From: Thermacetogenium phaeum DSM 12270
Lineage (GTDB): Bacteria; Bacillota; DSM-12270; Thermacetogeniales; Thermacetogeniaceae
Direction: 5' to 3'
DNA: 64,000 nt
Assembly: GCF_000305935.1 (NCBI RefSeq)
Contig: NC_018870.1
Coordinates: 2,694,501-2,758,500, forward strand
Made by a program: the position numbers and the translations under genes. Positions 17,290 to 25,630 of this stretch are shown here, in pieces (the stretch's first letter is position 1; each line of letters opens with the position of its first letter). The notes under the pieces were generated by a model, which was not told the DNA's origin, did no database searches, and worked only from the letters and a program-made list of their open reading frames with translations.

Positions 17290-19194
17290 TTAAAAGACCC
17301 CGCCGGGAATGTCCATGATATCGGCATACCTGAAGACGGGACCATCCTGGCAGACGAAGACCGGCCCCATCTGGCAGTTGCCGCACTTCTTAATTCCGCA
17401 GCTCATGCGGCGCTCCAGAGATACATAGATCTGCTCGGGGCTCCAGCCGCGCTTCAAGAGGTCGAGCACCACGAATTTCATCATGATATCGGGGCCGCAG
17501 GTGACAACTATGGTGTTCTCTTTGCCGACGGAGATCTTGTCGAACAACGTGGTAACCACACCGATGCTGTGCCCCCACTCGACTCCCGGCGGGCAGAAAT
17601 CCACCGTCAGGTGCAGCCTAGTATCGGGAATTCGGCGCCACTCATCATACTCATCGGTGAAGAGCATGCCCTCCGGTGTTCTGCAGCCGTACAGAATCTC
17701 AAAGGTGCCGTACTCGGAACGCCGGGCCTGGATATACTTGATGACCGGCCGCAGAGGAGCCAATCCGATACCGCCCGCTACCAGGAGGACATCCTTCCCC
17801 TTCATCTCTTCAACCGGCCAGCCGAAGCCGAAGGGGCCGCGGATACCGACGATATCCCCCTCTTTGAGCTGGGCGAGGGCATTGGTCACATTACCAACGG
17901 CGCGAATGGTGTGATCAAAGGATCCTTTGACATCGGCGCAGGAGCTGATGGAGATGGCAGATTCACCCACACCGAAGACACTGATCAAGTTGAAAACACC
18001 GGGGTCATACGTATAGGCTTCCTGAACCTTGGGGTCCACAAAGGAGAAGGTATAGGTTCGCACATCCGGTGTTTGCTGCTTGATCGACTTGATTACGGCC
18101 TTCTGAGGCTCCCACGGGTTGATTTCCGGGACCACCTTCTTGGCCGGCGGTTTATAGAGCCTGACCTCCTTAGCCGGGCCGGGGCTGGACTGAATCCTGG
18201 CCACGACATCCACCGGATCGATGTGTTTGATGCAGGCGGTTACACAGCGGCCGCAGCCCACACATCCGTTAACACCGAACTGCTGTTTGTAGTAGGCCAG
18301 CTTATGATACATTCTCTGTTTCAAACGAGCAGTCCTGTCCGGCATAAAGATGTGGTCCAGCGCCACCCGGGAGAACTCGTAAAACATACAGGAATCCCAA
18401 TAACGCTGCCGCTCGCCCTTCTCCAAAGTCAGGTCGACATAATCCTTGACCCCAAAACAGTAGCAGGTGGGGCAAACGGTGGTGCAGGAGCCACAGGCCA
18501 GACATTCCTCTTTCAGTTCTAACCAGACCGGGTGGTCGAAGTTTTGATGCAGGAATGTTCCCAGATCGCCGCCTACACTGATGCGCCGCGTCATGTCGTG
18601 CTGGCAGGAACGCAGCGCCTTTTTCCCGGCAACGAGATCCTCATCGGCGGCAGCAGCCAGCCCCGCTGCTAGCTCTCTCCCCTTTTCACTCCCGACGACA
18701 ACAACATACTTATCTCCGATGTCCGTCAAGGAAAGATCGAAACCATAATCCGCTTCCGGGCCTGTATTGAAGGAACCGCAAAAACCATTCTCACAGGGCG
18801 CCACGCAGTTCAAGACAACAATTGCTGTGTTTTCCCGGCGAGCCTTGTAGTACGGATCGGGATAGGTCTCCAGGAAAACCTTATCCAGGCTCAGCAGCCC
18901 GTTCAGGTCACAGGGATGCACCCCAAAGAGTACCCGTTTCCCTACCTCCGGCACATCCTTCTTTTTCTCAACGGCTCCCTCAAACTCGAAAAGGACCTCT
19001 CCTGGCATATGGATGAACTTCTTCGTCGGCGGAAGAATGGTTGTATCATAATCAAGACGCAGCGCCTCCGTGTCATCGATGGCAGCGAAAACGAACTTTT
19101 CGCCCTTGGCAACCGGGCCCACAACTTCATAGTCCTTTTTCAGCTTTGCCACAAAACTACCTAACTCCGCTTTCGGGAGCACAAATGCTTCCAC
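17290..19194 (-). CDS. Hydrogenase beta-gamma fusion: FeS and FAD/NAD(P) subunit
   Basis: 634 aa combining two proteins that are separate in Pyrococcus sulfhydrogenase. Residues 1-340 match the beta subunit, with CVAPCENGFCGS, ECLACGSCTTVCPTCYC and GCVGCGRCVTACIKHIDP as FeS ligands. Residues 370-634 match the gamma flavoprotein: FNLISVFGVGES and ISISS (FAD fold), LLVAGGIGLAPLRP (nucleotide binding), and SCGIKKCGNCQMG with a later Cys for a 2Fe-2S cluster. The fusion would carry electrons between NAD(P)H and the delta subunit. GTG start with GGAGGTG 11 nt upstream. First gene of the hydrogenase operon. Confidence 0.92.
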   Translation of the reverse strand: MEAFVLPKAELGSFVAKLKKDYEVVGPVAKGEKFVFAAIDDTEALRLDYDTTILPPTKKFIHMPGEVLFEFEGAVEKKKDVPEVGKRVLFGVHPCDLNGLLSLDKVFLETYPDPYYKARRENTAIVVLNCVAPCENGFCGSFNTGPEADYGFDLSLTDIGDKYVVVVGSEKGRELAAGLAAAADEDLVAGKKALRSCQHDMTRRISVGGDLGTFLHQNFDHPVWLELKEECLACGSCTTVCPTCYCFGVKDYVDLTLEKGERQRYWDSCMFYEFSRVALDHIFMPDRTARLKQRMYHKLAYYKQQFGVNGCVGCGRCVTACIKHIDPVDVVARIQSSPGPAKEVRLYKPPAKKVVPEINPWEPQKAVIKSIKQQTPDVRTYTFSFVDPKVQEAYTYDPGVFNLISVFGVGESAISISSCADVKGSFDHTIRAVGNVTNALAQLKEGDIVGIRGPFGFGWPVEEMKGKDVLLVAGGIGLAPLRPVIKYIQARRSEYGTFEILYGCRTPEGMLFTDEYDEWRRIPDTRLHLTVDFCPPGVEWGHSIGVVTTLFDKISVGKENTIVVTCGPDIMMKFVVLDLLKRGWSPEQIYVSLERRMSCGIKKCGNCQMGPVFVCQDGPVFRYADIMDIPGGVF

Positions 19195-19570
19195 TGGCTA
19201 AATACACCTCCCACAAATGCTTTTTCCCGCGAACCAATCTTTCGCCCCCAAAATCAATACTCTCCGGCCACACCCCCCTGAACCGTATTTCCCCCTTAAT
19301 TGTGTCTTTCCAGAAGATTAGCTCAAATTTCAACCGATAAACAGTGATTGATCACTTCTACATCGGCGCCGGAAATCCTTCCGGCGAACATGGAAAAAAT
19401 AGAGTTTTCTTGCCGCGGAACAGAGTGCAGATTAAAGAGCATGAACAAGAAAGGCGCAAATGGCGGGAACAAAGAGGTTTTTTGGGATAACATGATAATG
19501 GATGGAAACGGGATGATATGGTTACGAAAGAAGGGGGGGGGAAAGGATGGCAGGCCTTTTTGTTGCTGTT
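19195..19570. other. Intergenic region upstream of the hydrogenase operon
   Basis: 376 bp between the hydrogenase operon and the 3' end of the upstream permease gene. It must hold the operon promoter, but I cannot pick out a clear -35/-10 pair. There is a run of eight G at about 19530-19540 and a short CCGGAAATCCTTCCGG hairpin near 19368-19383. No gene seen. Confidence 0.4.
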
Positions 19571-20011
19571 CTAATTCAGCATTAATTTGGCCCCGGTGGC
19601 CAGGAGAACAATCCCCAGCAGCTTCCACCAGGTGAAGGGGATCTCTTTCAGGCCGAACAGCCCGAAATGATCGATTATCAACGCCGTGGAAACCTGGCCG
19701 ACGATAATGGATGTTGTCGCAACGGCAACGCCCAGCTTGGAGATGCTGAACATGACGGTGTAGATAATGACAACGCTCAAGATGCCCCCCAGATAGGCAT
19801 ACCAGGGGGCTTCTCCGATCCTGCTTAAATCCCCTTGCCCCAGTTTTAACAGCAGCAGCGCTACCAGCGCAGCTGCTCCTATTACATGAACGATGAAATT
19901 CGCCTCCAGCAGACCGATAACCTTGCTCAAGCAGGTATTCAGAGAGCCCTGGAGAGCCATGGAAACACCGGCAACAACCGCAACCAAGAGAGGAACAAGA
20001 GCGATATCCAT
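19571..20011 (-). CDS. DMT-superfamily permease, DUF606/YdcZ type
   Basis: 146-aa integral membrane protein with about five hydrophobic helices (LVPLLVAVVAGVSMALQGSL, FIVHVIGAAALVALLLL, AYLGGILSVVIIYTVMF, ATTSIIVGQVSTALIIDH, WWKLLGIVLLATGAKLML). Matches the short DUF606 transporters that work as pairs or dimers. Substrate unknown. Same direction as ppx/gppA, 54 nt downstream of it. Confidence 0.8.
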   Translation of the reverse strand: MDIALVPLLVAVVAGVSMALQGSLNTCLSKVIGLLEANFIVHVIGAAALVALLLLKLGQGDLSRIGEAPWYAYLGGILSVVIIYTVMFSISKLGVAVATTSIIVGQVSTALIIDHFGLFGLKEIPFTWWKLLGIVLLATGAKLMLN

Positions 20012-20065
20012 TGAAAACCCCTTCCGCGATCTTATTTCGCAACTGCTGCTCCGATTCTTGCTGCG

Positions 20066-20965
20066 CTAGAGTGAGATCATCTCCAGAATAATCCCCTGCA
20101 GGAGATCGGCCTCGCTGACGGTAATCCCCGGTGCCCCTAGATAGGTGAGAATAGCCCAGAGGATGGTCGTCCCGGCGACGATGATGTCCACCCGTTCCGG
20201 CTGGAGCCCGGGCACCCTCTTTCTCTCCTCACTATTTTTAGCTGCAAGGGAAAACATTATTCTCTCCACCGCCGCCCTTGTCAGGTAGTACCCCTGAATG
20301 CGCCCGGGGTCGTATCTCTCCAGGGCCTGATCCACGGCTGCCAGTGTCGTAATGGTTCCGCCCACCCCAACCAGGTCCTGGCGGAACCCCCTTAGATCAT
20401 CCAGGGCGCTTTTGAGAGAGCCGAGGATTTCCGGCAGAAGGAGGGGATGCTCAGTAAGGCGGACGGCACCGAGAGGAACGCTGCGGCAAGAAAGAGCATC
20501 CCCTCCTCCTTCGGCGAGGGGATAGGTAAATTCCGTGCTCCCACCACCGATGTCGATGACGGCCGCCCTTCTCCCGAGCGACAAACTGCGGCAGACACCG
20601 ACATAGTTCAAGCGGGCCTCTTCCTCACCGCTGATGACATCCACAATCAGGCCGGCTTCATCCCGGGCACGCTCCAAAAAAAAGGCAGCATTTGCAGCCT
20701 CCCGCACGGCGCTTGTCGCCACCGCCCGAATCCGAGAAACCCCGTAGCTTCTAGCTAGAGATAAGAACCCCTGGAGTGCAACTACCGTCCGCCGCACAGG
20801 CTCTTGTTGCAGATAACCCTTTTCGGAAAGGCCTTCCCCGATGCGCGTCATCCTCAGGGTGAACAGCACCGGGACGAGGCGCCCCTCTCTGATATCCGCA
20901 ATCAACAAACGACAGGAATTGGTGCCGACATCGATTGCCGCATAGCGCTCACCGTAAGCTGACAT
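20066..20965 (-). CDS. ppx: Exopolyphosphatase / pppGpp phosphohydrolase family protein
   Basis: About 300 aa. The ASKHA-fold phosphate loops are AAIDVGTNSCRLLIADI near the N-terminus and AAVIDIGGGSTEFTY near residue 140; VATSAVREAAN and GVGGTITTLAAVD are also typical. Ppx and GppA cannot be separated by sequence alone. The open frame runs further upstream, but the ATG at 20965 has AGGGG 8 nt before it and lies 10 nt after divIC. Gene order divIC-ppx/gppA is common in Clostridia. Confidence 0.92.
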   Translation of the reverse strand: MSAYGERYAAIDVGTNSCRLLIADIREGRLVPVLFTLRMTRIGEGLSEKGYLQQEPVRRTVVALQGFLSLARSYGVSRIRAVATSAVREAANAAFFLERARDEAGLIVDVISGEEEARLNYVGVCRSLSLGRRAAVIDIGGGSTEFTYPLAEGGGDALSCRSVPLGAVRLTEHPLLLPEILGSLKSALDDLRGFRQDLVGVGGTITTLAAVDQALERYDPGRIQGYYLTRAAVERIMFSLAAKNSEERKRVPGLQPERVDIIVAGTTILWAILTYLGAPGITVSEADLLQGIILEMISL

Positions 20966-20975
20966 GAAGATACCC

Positions 20976-21356
20976 CTAGTCGCGGATTTGCCGTTCATTT
21001 TGCGGAGGCTCCTGCACATAGCCGGGAACTGCAGGCTGTAGCAGCACCTCACCGGGCTTAACCAGCCCCAGCTCCCTCCGCGCCGCTTCTTCTATATAAG
21101 CATCGCTGGAATAATACCGGATCTTGTCCAAAATCTCCTGCCTCTGCTGCCGCAGGGCCCGCTCCTGGCGCTGATACTCCCGGAGTTCCCCCTGCAGCTT
21201 CCAGATCTTCAACTGCGGCGGCAGGATGATCAGAAACAGAGCCGAGGCAGCGAGAACCCACCAGACGGCTCTCCGCTTCCACTTCGGCCCTTTACTCCTC
21301 TTCACCGAGTTTCCGACGCTTCTCCTCCGCAACTTATGGTTAAGCCTCCTCATCAT
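20976..21356 (-). CDS. divIC: Septum formation initiator DivIC/FtsB
   Basis: 126-aa bitopic membrane protein of the divisome. A basic N-terminus is followed by a single helix (AVWWVLAASALFLIILPP) and a coiled coil rich in Gln/Glu/Leu/Arg (LKIWKLQGELREYQRQERAL), then DAYIEEAARRELGLVKPGE, the standard end of the DivIC/FtsB domain. It lies downstream of yabP-yabQ, as in Bacillus. Start overlaps the end of the HTH gene by 17 bp. Confidence 0.92.
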   Translation of the reverse strand: MMRRLNHKLRRRSVGNSVKRSKGPKWKRRAVWWVLAASALFLIILPPQLKIWKLQGELREYQRQERALRQQRQEILDKIRYYSSDAYIEEAARRELGLVKPGEVLLQPAVPGYVQEPPQNERQIRD

Positions 21357-21567
21357 TCTCCCCCCCGAATAAACCGAGAGTGGTCGGGATCACAATTACA
21401 ACCTCATAACCCTTGCTGCGCGCCCGGTTCAGGAGGGTGGCTACGGTCGCCGCATTAATGCCCATTCTCCTGGCTATTTCCTCGTTGCTGCAGCCGGTTT
21501 CCTTGAGAACAACCGCCTGTTTTTCACGGAAACTGAGTTTTTCGGCACCACGAATCTCCAGATGCAA
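21340..21567 (-). CDS. Small sigma-like helix-turn-helix protein
   Basis: About 75 aa. LSFREKQAVVLKETGCSNEEIARRMGI and ATVATLLNRARSKGYEV resemble a sigma-70 region 4 / LuxR-type helix-turn-helix. The open frame extends to 21810, but upstream residues are not conserved-looking and contain an unusual palindrome. I favour TTG at 21567, preceded by GGTGGGAAAAGA. No partner domain, so probably a DNA-binding regulator of the yabP-divIC cluster. It overlaps divIC. Confidence 0.7.
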   Translation of the reverse strand: MHLEIRGAEKLSFREKQAVVLKETGCSNEEIARRMGINAATVATLLNRARSKGYEVVIVIPTTLGLFGGENDEEA

Positions 21568-21593
21568 TCTTTTCCCACCGGACCTCGAGACAA

Positions 21594-21627
21594 AATATCC
21601 ACATATTGTGGACATATTGTGGATATT
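21594..21627. promoter_or_regulatory. Palindrome with three DnaA-box-like units
   Basis: AATATCCACA (21594-21603) and TGTGGATATT (21618-21627) form perfect 10-bp arms; the middle holds a further TGTGGACAT (21607-21615), one helical turn from the right arm. Each unit is one or two mismatches from TTATCCACA. It lies just upstream of the small HTH gene. Confidence 0.5.
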
Positions 21628-21743
21628 TTTTGGATAAGTATTCTCTGTCCGGGGTGAAAATCCTTCCCAGATGCCCAAATCTAAGGAACATTTTTTCAAA
21701 AGCTGCCGTTGAAGGGCGAGGCAGGCCTCCACGAGGGGGATTT

Positions 21744-22265
21744 TCAGGGCTTTTTCCTCCGCCTCCGGCACCACTCCAGTAAGCTGCGCCTGAGGGTGCG
21801 CCAGCCCCATTGCAGAGGCAGGAGCAACAGGCGAAAAACCCCACAGAGAAACTGCAGGCTAAAACCGAGGAGACAAACGGCAAAGCAAAAGGGAAACAGA
21901 AGGGTTCGCCAGCAAAAGACGAACGCCCTCCAAAGGAAGCCGAGGAAGAGCCCTGTCTGCCGAAAGCACCACAATAACGGCCACAGCACAAAAGGGCTTA
22001 ATAATTTCAAATAAATCCCCATCCCGGCGGGAATCAGCAGGATAGAAAAGAGGCGTACCTCCCCGCCGGTAAGTATCATAAAGACGTAATACGCCGCCCC
22101 GGCGCTGATAACCCAGAAGAGGAGGTCTGTTACCTGGGTCAAGAAATAACCCGGCTTCGTGTATCTGCGCAGGAGGCGGTAGCAGTCGAAGAAGAGGCCG
22201 ACGCCCATCCCCGTCGCTGTTAGGGCGACCAGCATCAAAAGCTCCTGGGCTACAGTACGGCTCAT
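21744..22265 (-). CDS. yabQ: Spore cortex biosynthesis protein YabQ
   Basis: 173 aa, membrane protein with four or five hydrophobic helices (LLMLVALTATGMGVGLFFDC, VTDLLFWVISAGAAYYVFMI, LLSPFVLWPLLWCF) and a basic tail RRRRKKP. The N-terminus with GLFFDCYRLLRR matches YabQ, needed for spore cortex formation in Bacillus. Its ATG overlaps the yabP stop by 4 bp. Confidence 0.88.
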   Translation of the reverse strand: MSRTVAQELLMLVALTATGMGVGLFFDCYRLLRRYTKPGYFLTQVTDLLFWVISAGAAYYVFMILTGGEVRLFSILLIPAGMGIYLKLLSPFVLWPLLWCFRQTGLFLGFLWRAFVFCWRTLLFPFCFAVCLLGFSLQFLCGVFRLLLLPLQWGWRTLRRSLLEWCRRRRKKP

Positions 22266-22540
22266 TTGAGCAGGCGTTCGAGAATATTCTTCCCTTTCAT
22301 TTTGATTTTCTTTCCCCTATCTTCGGCGTACTTGATGGAGACAATCAAACCTTCAACAACCAGTTCCCCCGCCGTCAGGTCGAGGTGGGTGATATGCAAT
22401 CCCTCCCCCTCCAGAATGAGAGAGCCGATCACAGTTTCCAGGGCTATTTCCCGTTCGTCAAAGCTGACCACCTTTTGCACCCCCGTCGCTTCCAGTCGCT
22501 CCCGGTTGGTCAACGTTAAATCCTGAGCAGACTGCGACAT
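22262..22540 (-). CDS. yabP: Sporulation protein YabP
   Basis: 92 aa from the ATG at 22540 (preceded by GGGAGGGGAGCGGAG). The body NRERLEATGVQKVVSFDE...LETVIGSLILEGEGLHITHLDL...ELVVEGLI is the YabP/YqfC fold. Mother-cell sporulation protein acting with YabQ; overlaps it by 4 bp. The open frame extends upstream to 22675, but that part is not family-like. The 22541-22828 gap shows only a terminator. Confidence 0.88.
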   Translation of the reverse strand: MSQSAQDLTLTNRERLEATGVQKVVSFDEREIALETVIGSLILEGEGLHITHLDLTAGELVVEGLIVSIKYAEDRGKKIKMKGKNILERLLK

Positions 22541-22828
22541 CTCCGCTCCCCTCCCTTCCTCCATCCTCCTTTCATAATATGAAGAGGGAGGGGCGTTTAG
22601 ACCCTCCCTCACTACCGTTGTTCGGCATAACAAAATCCGGTTCATACCGCCCTCCTGTCTCGATAAAAGAGCCAACAGCTCCTTCGGGCAATCGTTCCGG
22701 CCAGGGGGTTATTTCCCGCCATTGCGGTCCCTAACCCCAACCAAATCAGGGCTGCCGCCGAGGCGCCTTCAATAACTTCCCCTCTTTAGCCCCTGGTTAT
22801 CTGCCATTTACCATCATCCAGTACAGAA

Positions 22829-22857
22829 AGGAAAATAACCCCGGAAAATCCGGGGTT
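22829..22857 (-). terminator. Terminator of the glyA-thrC-PLP operon
   Basis: Minus strand AACCCCGGA, short TTT loop, TCCGGGGTT, then ATTTTCCTTTC; 22 nt after the PLP-enzyme stop. Confidence 0.8.
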
Positions 22858-22879
22858 GTCAGCGCACCCTGAAGTCGCA

Positions 22880-24241
22880 TTACAGCTCCCGCAGCTCCTT
22901 GATCTTCTGATCGTAATATTTAACCTTGGCGTATTCTTCCTCCCAGAACTCGGGATTACGCATGCTGTCCAGGTAATCCTTCGTGTACCCGAAGGGCAGC
23001 CAGTCCTTTTCCTTCTGGCGGAAAAGCAGTTCTTTTACCTCCGGATCCCGGAAGTCGTAGATGTGCTCCTCGCTGATATTAAAGAAGATGTCCCTCGCCC
23101 AACGCTTCAGAACAAACGTTTCTATTTCCAGGCAGCGCCTTTCCAGGTCCTTCAGCACCGAAGGGTAGCGGTCGAAGCCGTCGGTGGCGACGGTCACCAC
23201 ATTGTCGCCGGGCCCCAACCGCAGATAATGGGCCATCTTGATGGCACCCAGGATGTTGCAGATGCCGGAGACACCGAAGAGCCCCTTCAAGGCCGCAGTT
23301 TTTTCCGGGGGAACACCCAATTCGGCCAGGGCCTCCGCCCCATCCTGGATGATCTTCAGGCCACGCACGGCATCTTCGTCGTGGATCAGAGCAACAAAAT
23401 CGGTGTTCAGGACGTTGTGAATGAGGGTGCACATCTTGTCTCCAATCCCCTCGATCCGGTGCTGCCCGCGGCCTCCTGTTGCCAGGGTGGAGCACTCGTA
23501 GGGTTCCAGAGCCACTACTTTGGCTTCGGGAAAGGCCTTCTTGATCTCATCACCGGCCGCCAGCGTCCCCGCCGATCCGGGAGCGGAAACAAAACAGGCG
23601 ATGCGGCCGTTGCCGATACCCTTAACAGCCTCAATGGCCGAATTTCCTGTGACATAACGGTGGAAACGGTAGTTGGGCATCAGTTCGAATTGGGCGAGAG
23701 CACGGTTCTTTGGGTCTTTCTTCAATTCGTAAGTGCGCTTCAAAGTAAGGATGACATCGGATTCGGTGCCGGGCGTCAGATCGAGTCTGGCCCCGTACCT
23801 GCGGATGCGATCGTAGCGCTCCTTGCTCATGTTGTCCGGCATGATGATGACCGCCTCATAGCCCATCAGCCTGCAGATATAGGCAACGCCGATTCCGAAG
23901 TTTCCCGTCGAAGGGCCGAGTATGGTGTGTTCACCTGGAAGGATGTTGCCGTCAACGCATCCTTCGATCAAAGTTGCGTAGGCTGGACCGACTTTGTGGG
24001 AACCTGAAGGAAAATCCTTCCCGAGAAGAACGATGATGTTTGCTCTGGTCCTGGTCAGTTCCTTAGGCAATACGATCTTGCGAACAGAGTTGTGTTCATC
24101 CTTCCAGGTGATATTAAACAGGTTCAGCGGATTAAGCTCATCGGTCTCCTTGACCTCCAGCGCCTTCTGGCGGATATCCGGAGGTATTGTTTCGGGATTT
24201 AGCATTTCCGTATAGGTCGGACCAAATGGTATTCTGTCCAT
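22880..24241 (-). CDS. PLP-dependent beta-family enzyme (cysteine-synthase-like)
   Basis: About 453 aa, fold type II PLP enzyme. The Schiff-base lysine is in FPSGSHKVGPAYA near residue 100; ILGPSTGNFGIGVAYICRLMG is the substrate/phosphate loop, and SAPGSAGTLAAGDEIK the PLP phosphate loop. It is longer than cysteine synthase (about 310 aa) or diaminopropionate ammonia-lyase (about 400 aa); the reaction is not certain, with beta-elimination or beta-replacement on a serine- or cysteine-type substrate likely. Start at the ATG 24241 with GGAGG 8 nt upstream. Third gene of a sigma-54-linked glyA-thrC operon. A 13-bp tandem duplication (24263-24288) lies in the gap before it. Confidence 0.8.
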   Translation of the reverse strand: MDRIPFGPTYTEMLNPETIPPDIRQKALEVKETDELNPLNLFNITWKDEHNSVRKIVLPKELTRTRANIIVLLGKDFPSGSHKVGPAYATLIEGCVDGNILPGEHTILGPSTGNFGIGVAYICRLMGYEAVIIMPDNMSKERYDRIRRYGARLDLTPGTESDVILTLKRTYELKKDPKNRALAQFELMPNYRFHRYVTGNSAIEAVKGIGNGRIACFVSAPGSAGTLAAGDEIKKAFPEAKVVALEPYECSTLATGGRGQHRIEGIGDKMCTLIHNVLNTDFVALIHDEDAVRGLKIIQDGAEALAELGVPPEKTAALKGLFGVSGICNILGAIKMAHYLRLGPGDNVVTVATDGFDRYPSVLKDLERRCLEIETFVLKRWARDIFFNISEEHIYDFRDPEVKELLFRQKEKDWLPFGYTKDYLDSMRNPEFWEEEYAKVKYYDQKIKELREL

Positions 24242-24301
24242 CTTCTTGCCTCCAGTCAAATCATGGTGAAAATAAATGGTGAAAATAAATGCCGGTGTCG
24301 A

Positions 24302-25582
24302 TTATACCAGTTTCCGCCTTGTCAGTTCGTCAAACAGCCGGTCAAGAGATGGCTCCACTTTGATGGGTTCCCCGGCGGCGGCGATGGCGTTCTTGACATC
24401 CTTGAGCCCGTTACCGGTAACAACGACGACGACCTTCTCCTCCCGGCCGATCTCCCCCTTCTCCAGCAGAGAGCGCAGCCCCGCCAGTCCCGCCGCGCCC
24501 GCCGGCTCGGCGAAGATACCGCTGCTCCTTCCCAGCAACCGCATGGCGGCGAGAATCTCTTCATCCGGCACCGCCACCATCTTACCTCCCGACTCCCGCA
24601 CTGCCCGCAAGGCCTTTTCCGGGTTGCGCGGCACGCCCACGGCGATGCTGTCCGCCAGGGTGTTCTCCTCCGCCGGGCACCAGGGCCTGTTCTCTCGGAA
24701 GGCGTCCGCCAGCGGACTGCAGCCTGTTGACTGCACGCCCAGCAGTTTAGGCAGCCTGTCAATCCAGCCGACCCTGTAGAGATCGCAGAAGCCCTTCCAG
24801 ATCCCGGCAATGGTGCAGCCGTCACCTACAGATACAACCACCCAGTCGGGAACCTCCCAGCCCAGCTGCTCGGCTATCTCCAGGGCAACGGTCTTCTTCC
24901 CCTCTACGAGGTAGGGGTTGATGGCGGCATTCCTGTTATACCAGCCCCACCGCTCAATGGCCTCCGATGACAGCCGGAAGGCATCGCTGTAGGAACCCTG
25001 AACGCTGATGACGTTGGCGCCGAAAATCAGCAGCTGTGCTATCTTCCCTTGGGGAGCCCTGCCGGGAACGAAGATGAAGGTCCGGAGACCCATTGCTGCC
25101 GCATTCCCGGCCAGAGAGGAAGCCGCATTTCCCGTAGAGGAGCAGGCGACGGTCGTCATCCTTTCCTCAACGGCCTTGATAACGGCGATCACAGAAGCCC
25201 TATCCTTTAAAGAGGCGGTCGGGTTCTGGCCGTCGTCTTTAACGTAGATTCTGCTGATCCCCAGCTGGCGGGCGAGCCCGATAGGACGGTAGAGGGGGGT
25301 CCAGCCGACCCGCAGGTGGGGACGAGGGGTATCCGGTCGCACCGGAAGAAAAGGCAGATAGCGGAACAGGGAATAATCGGTCGACCCCGTCACCTGCTCC
25401 CGGGAAACGGTTCTTTTGATACGCTCATAATCATAGATAACATCGAGGATTCCTTCTTTCGGACCGCACGCCGGGCAGGTGTACACCCCCGGCCCGGCTG
25501 CTAATTCTCTGCCGCAGCTTATGCAGCGAAGCCCGAGAACAAAATCCCTCCGTTCGTTGTCAAAAGCGCTGTCTTCGAACAT
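24302..25582 (-). CDS. thrC: Threonine synthase family protein with zinc ribbon
   Basis: 426 aa. N-terminal CISCG...CPACG zinc-ribbon (residues 20-40), PLP lysine in DGQNPTASLKDRAS near 120, SSTGNAASSLAGNAAAMG and SVGDGCTIAGIWKG. Matches threonine synthase, which makes threonine from O-phosphohomoserine, but related enzymes act on other amino acids, and its place in a glyA operon under a catabolic-type sigma-54 promoter leaves a degradative role (threonine or serine) open. 42-48 nt gaps to both neighbours. Confidence 0.82.
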   Translation of the reverse strand: MFEDSAFDNERRDFVLGLRCISCGRELAAGPGVYTCPACGPKEGILDVIYDYERIKRTVSREQVTGSTDYSLFRYLPFLPVRPDTPRPHLRVGWTPLYRPIGLARQLGISRIYVKDDGQNPTASLKDRASVIAVIKAVEERMTTVACSSTGNAASSLAGNAAAMGLRTFIFVPGRAPQGKIAQLLIFGANVISVQGSYSDAFRLSSEAIERWGWYNRNAAINPYLVEGKKTVALEIAEQLGWEVPDWVVVSVGDGCTIAGIWKGFCDLYRVGWIDRLPKLLGVQSTGCSPLADAFRENRPWCPAEENTLADSIAVGVPRNPEKALRAVRESGGKMVAVPDEEILAAMRLLGRSSGIFAEPAGAAGLAGLRSLLEKGEIGREEKVVVVVTGNGLKDVKNAIAAAGEPIKVEPSLDRLFDELTRRKLV

Positions 25583-25630
25583 TCTTGGTCCCTCGCAATT
25601 ATTTCGACAACTTGTCCGAGCAAGAGTCCG

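Noticed and set aside
24263-24288. 13-bp tandem duplication ATGGTGAAAATAA before the PLP-enzyme gene
   Set aside because: Only two copies, in an intercistronic gap, with no sign of function.
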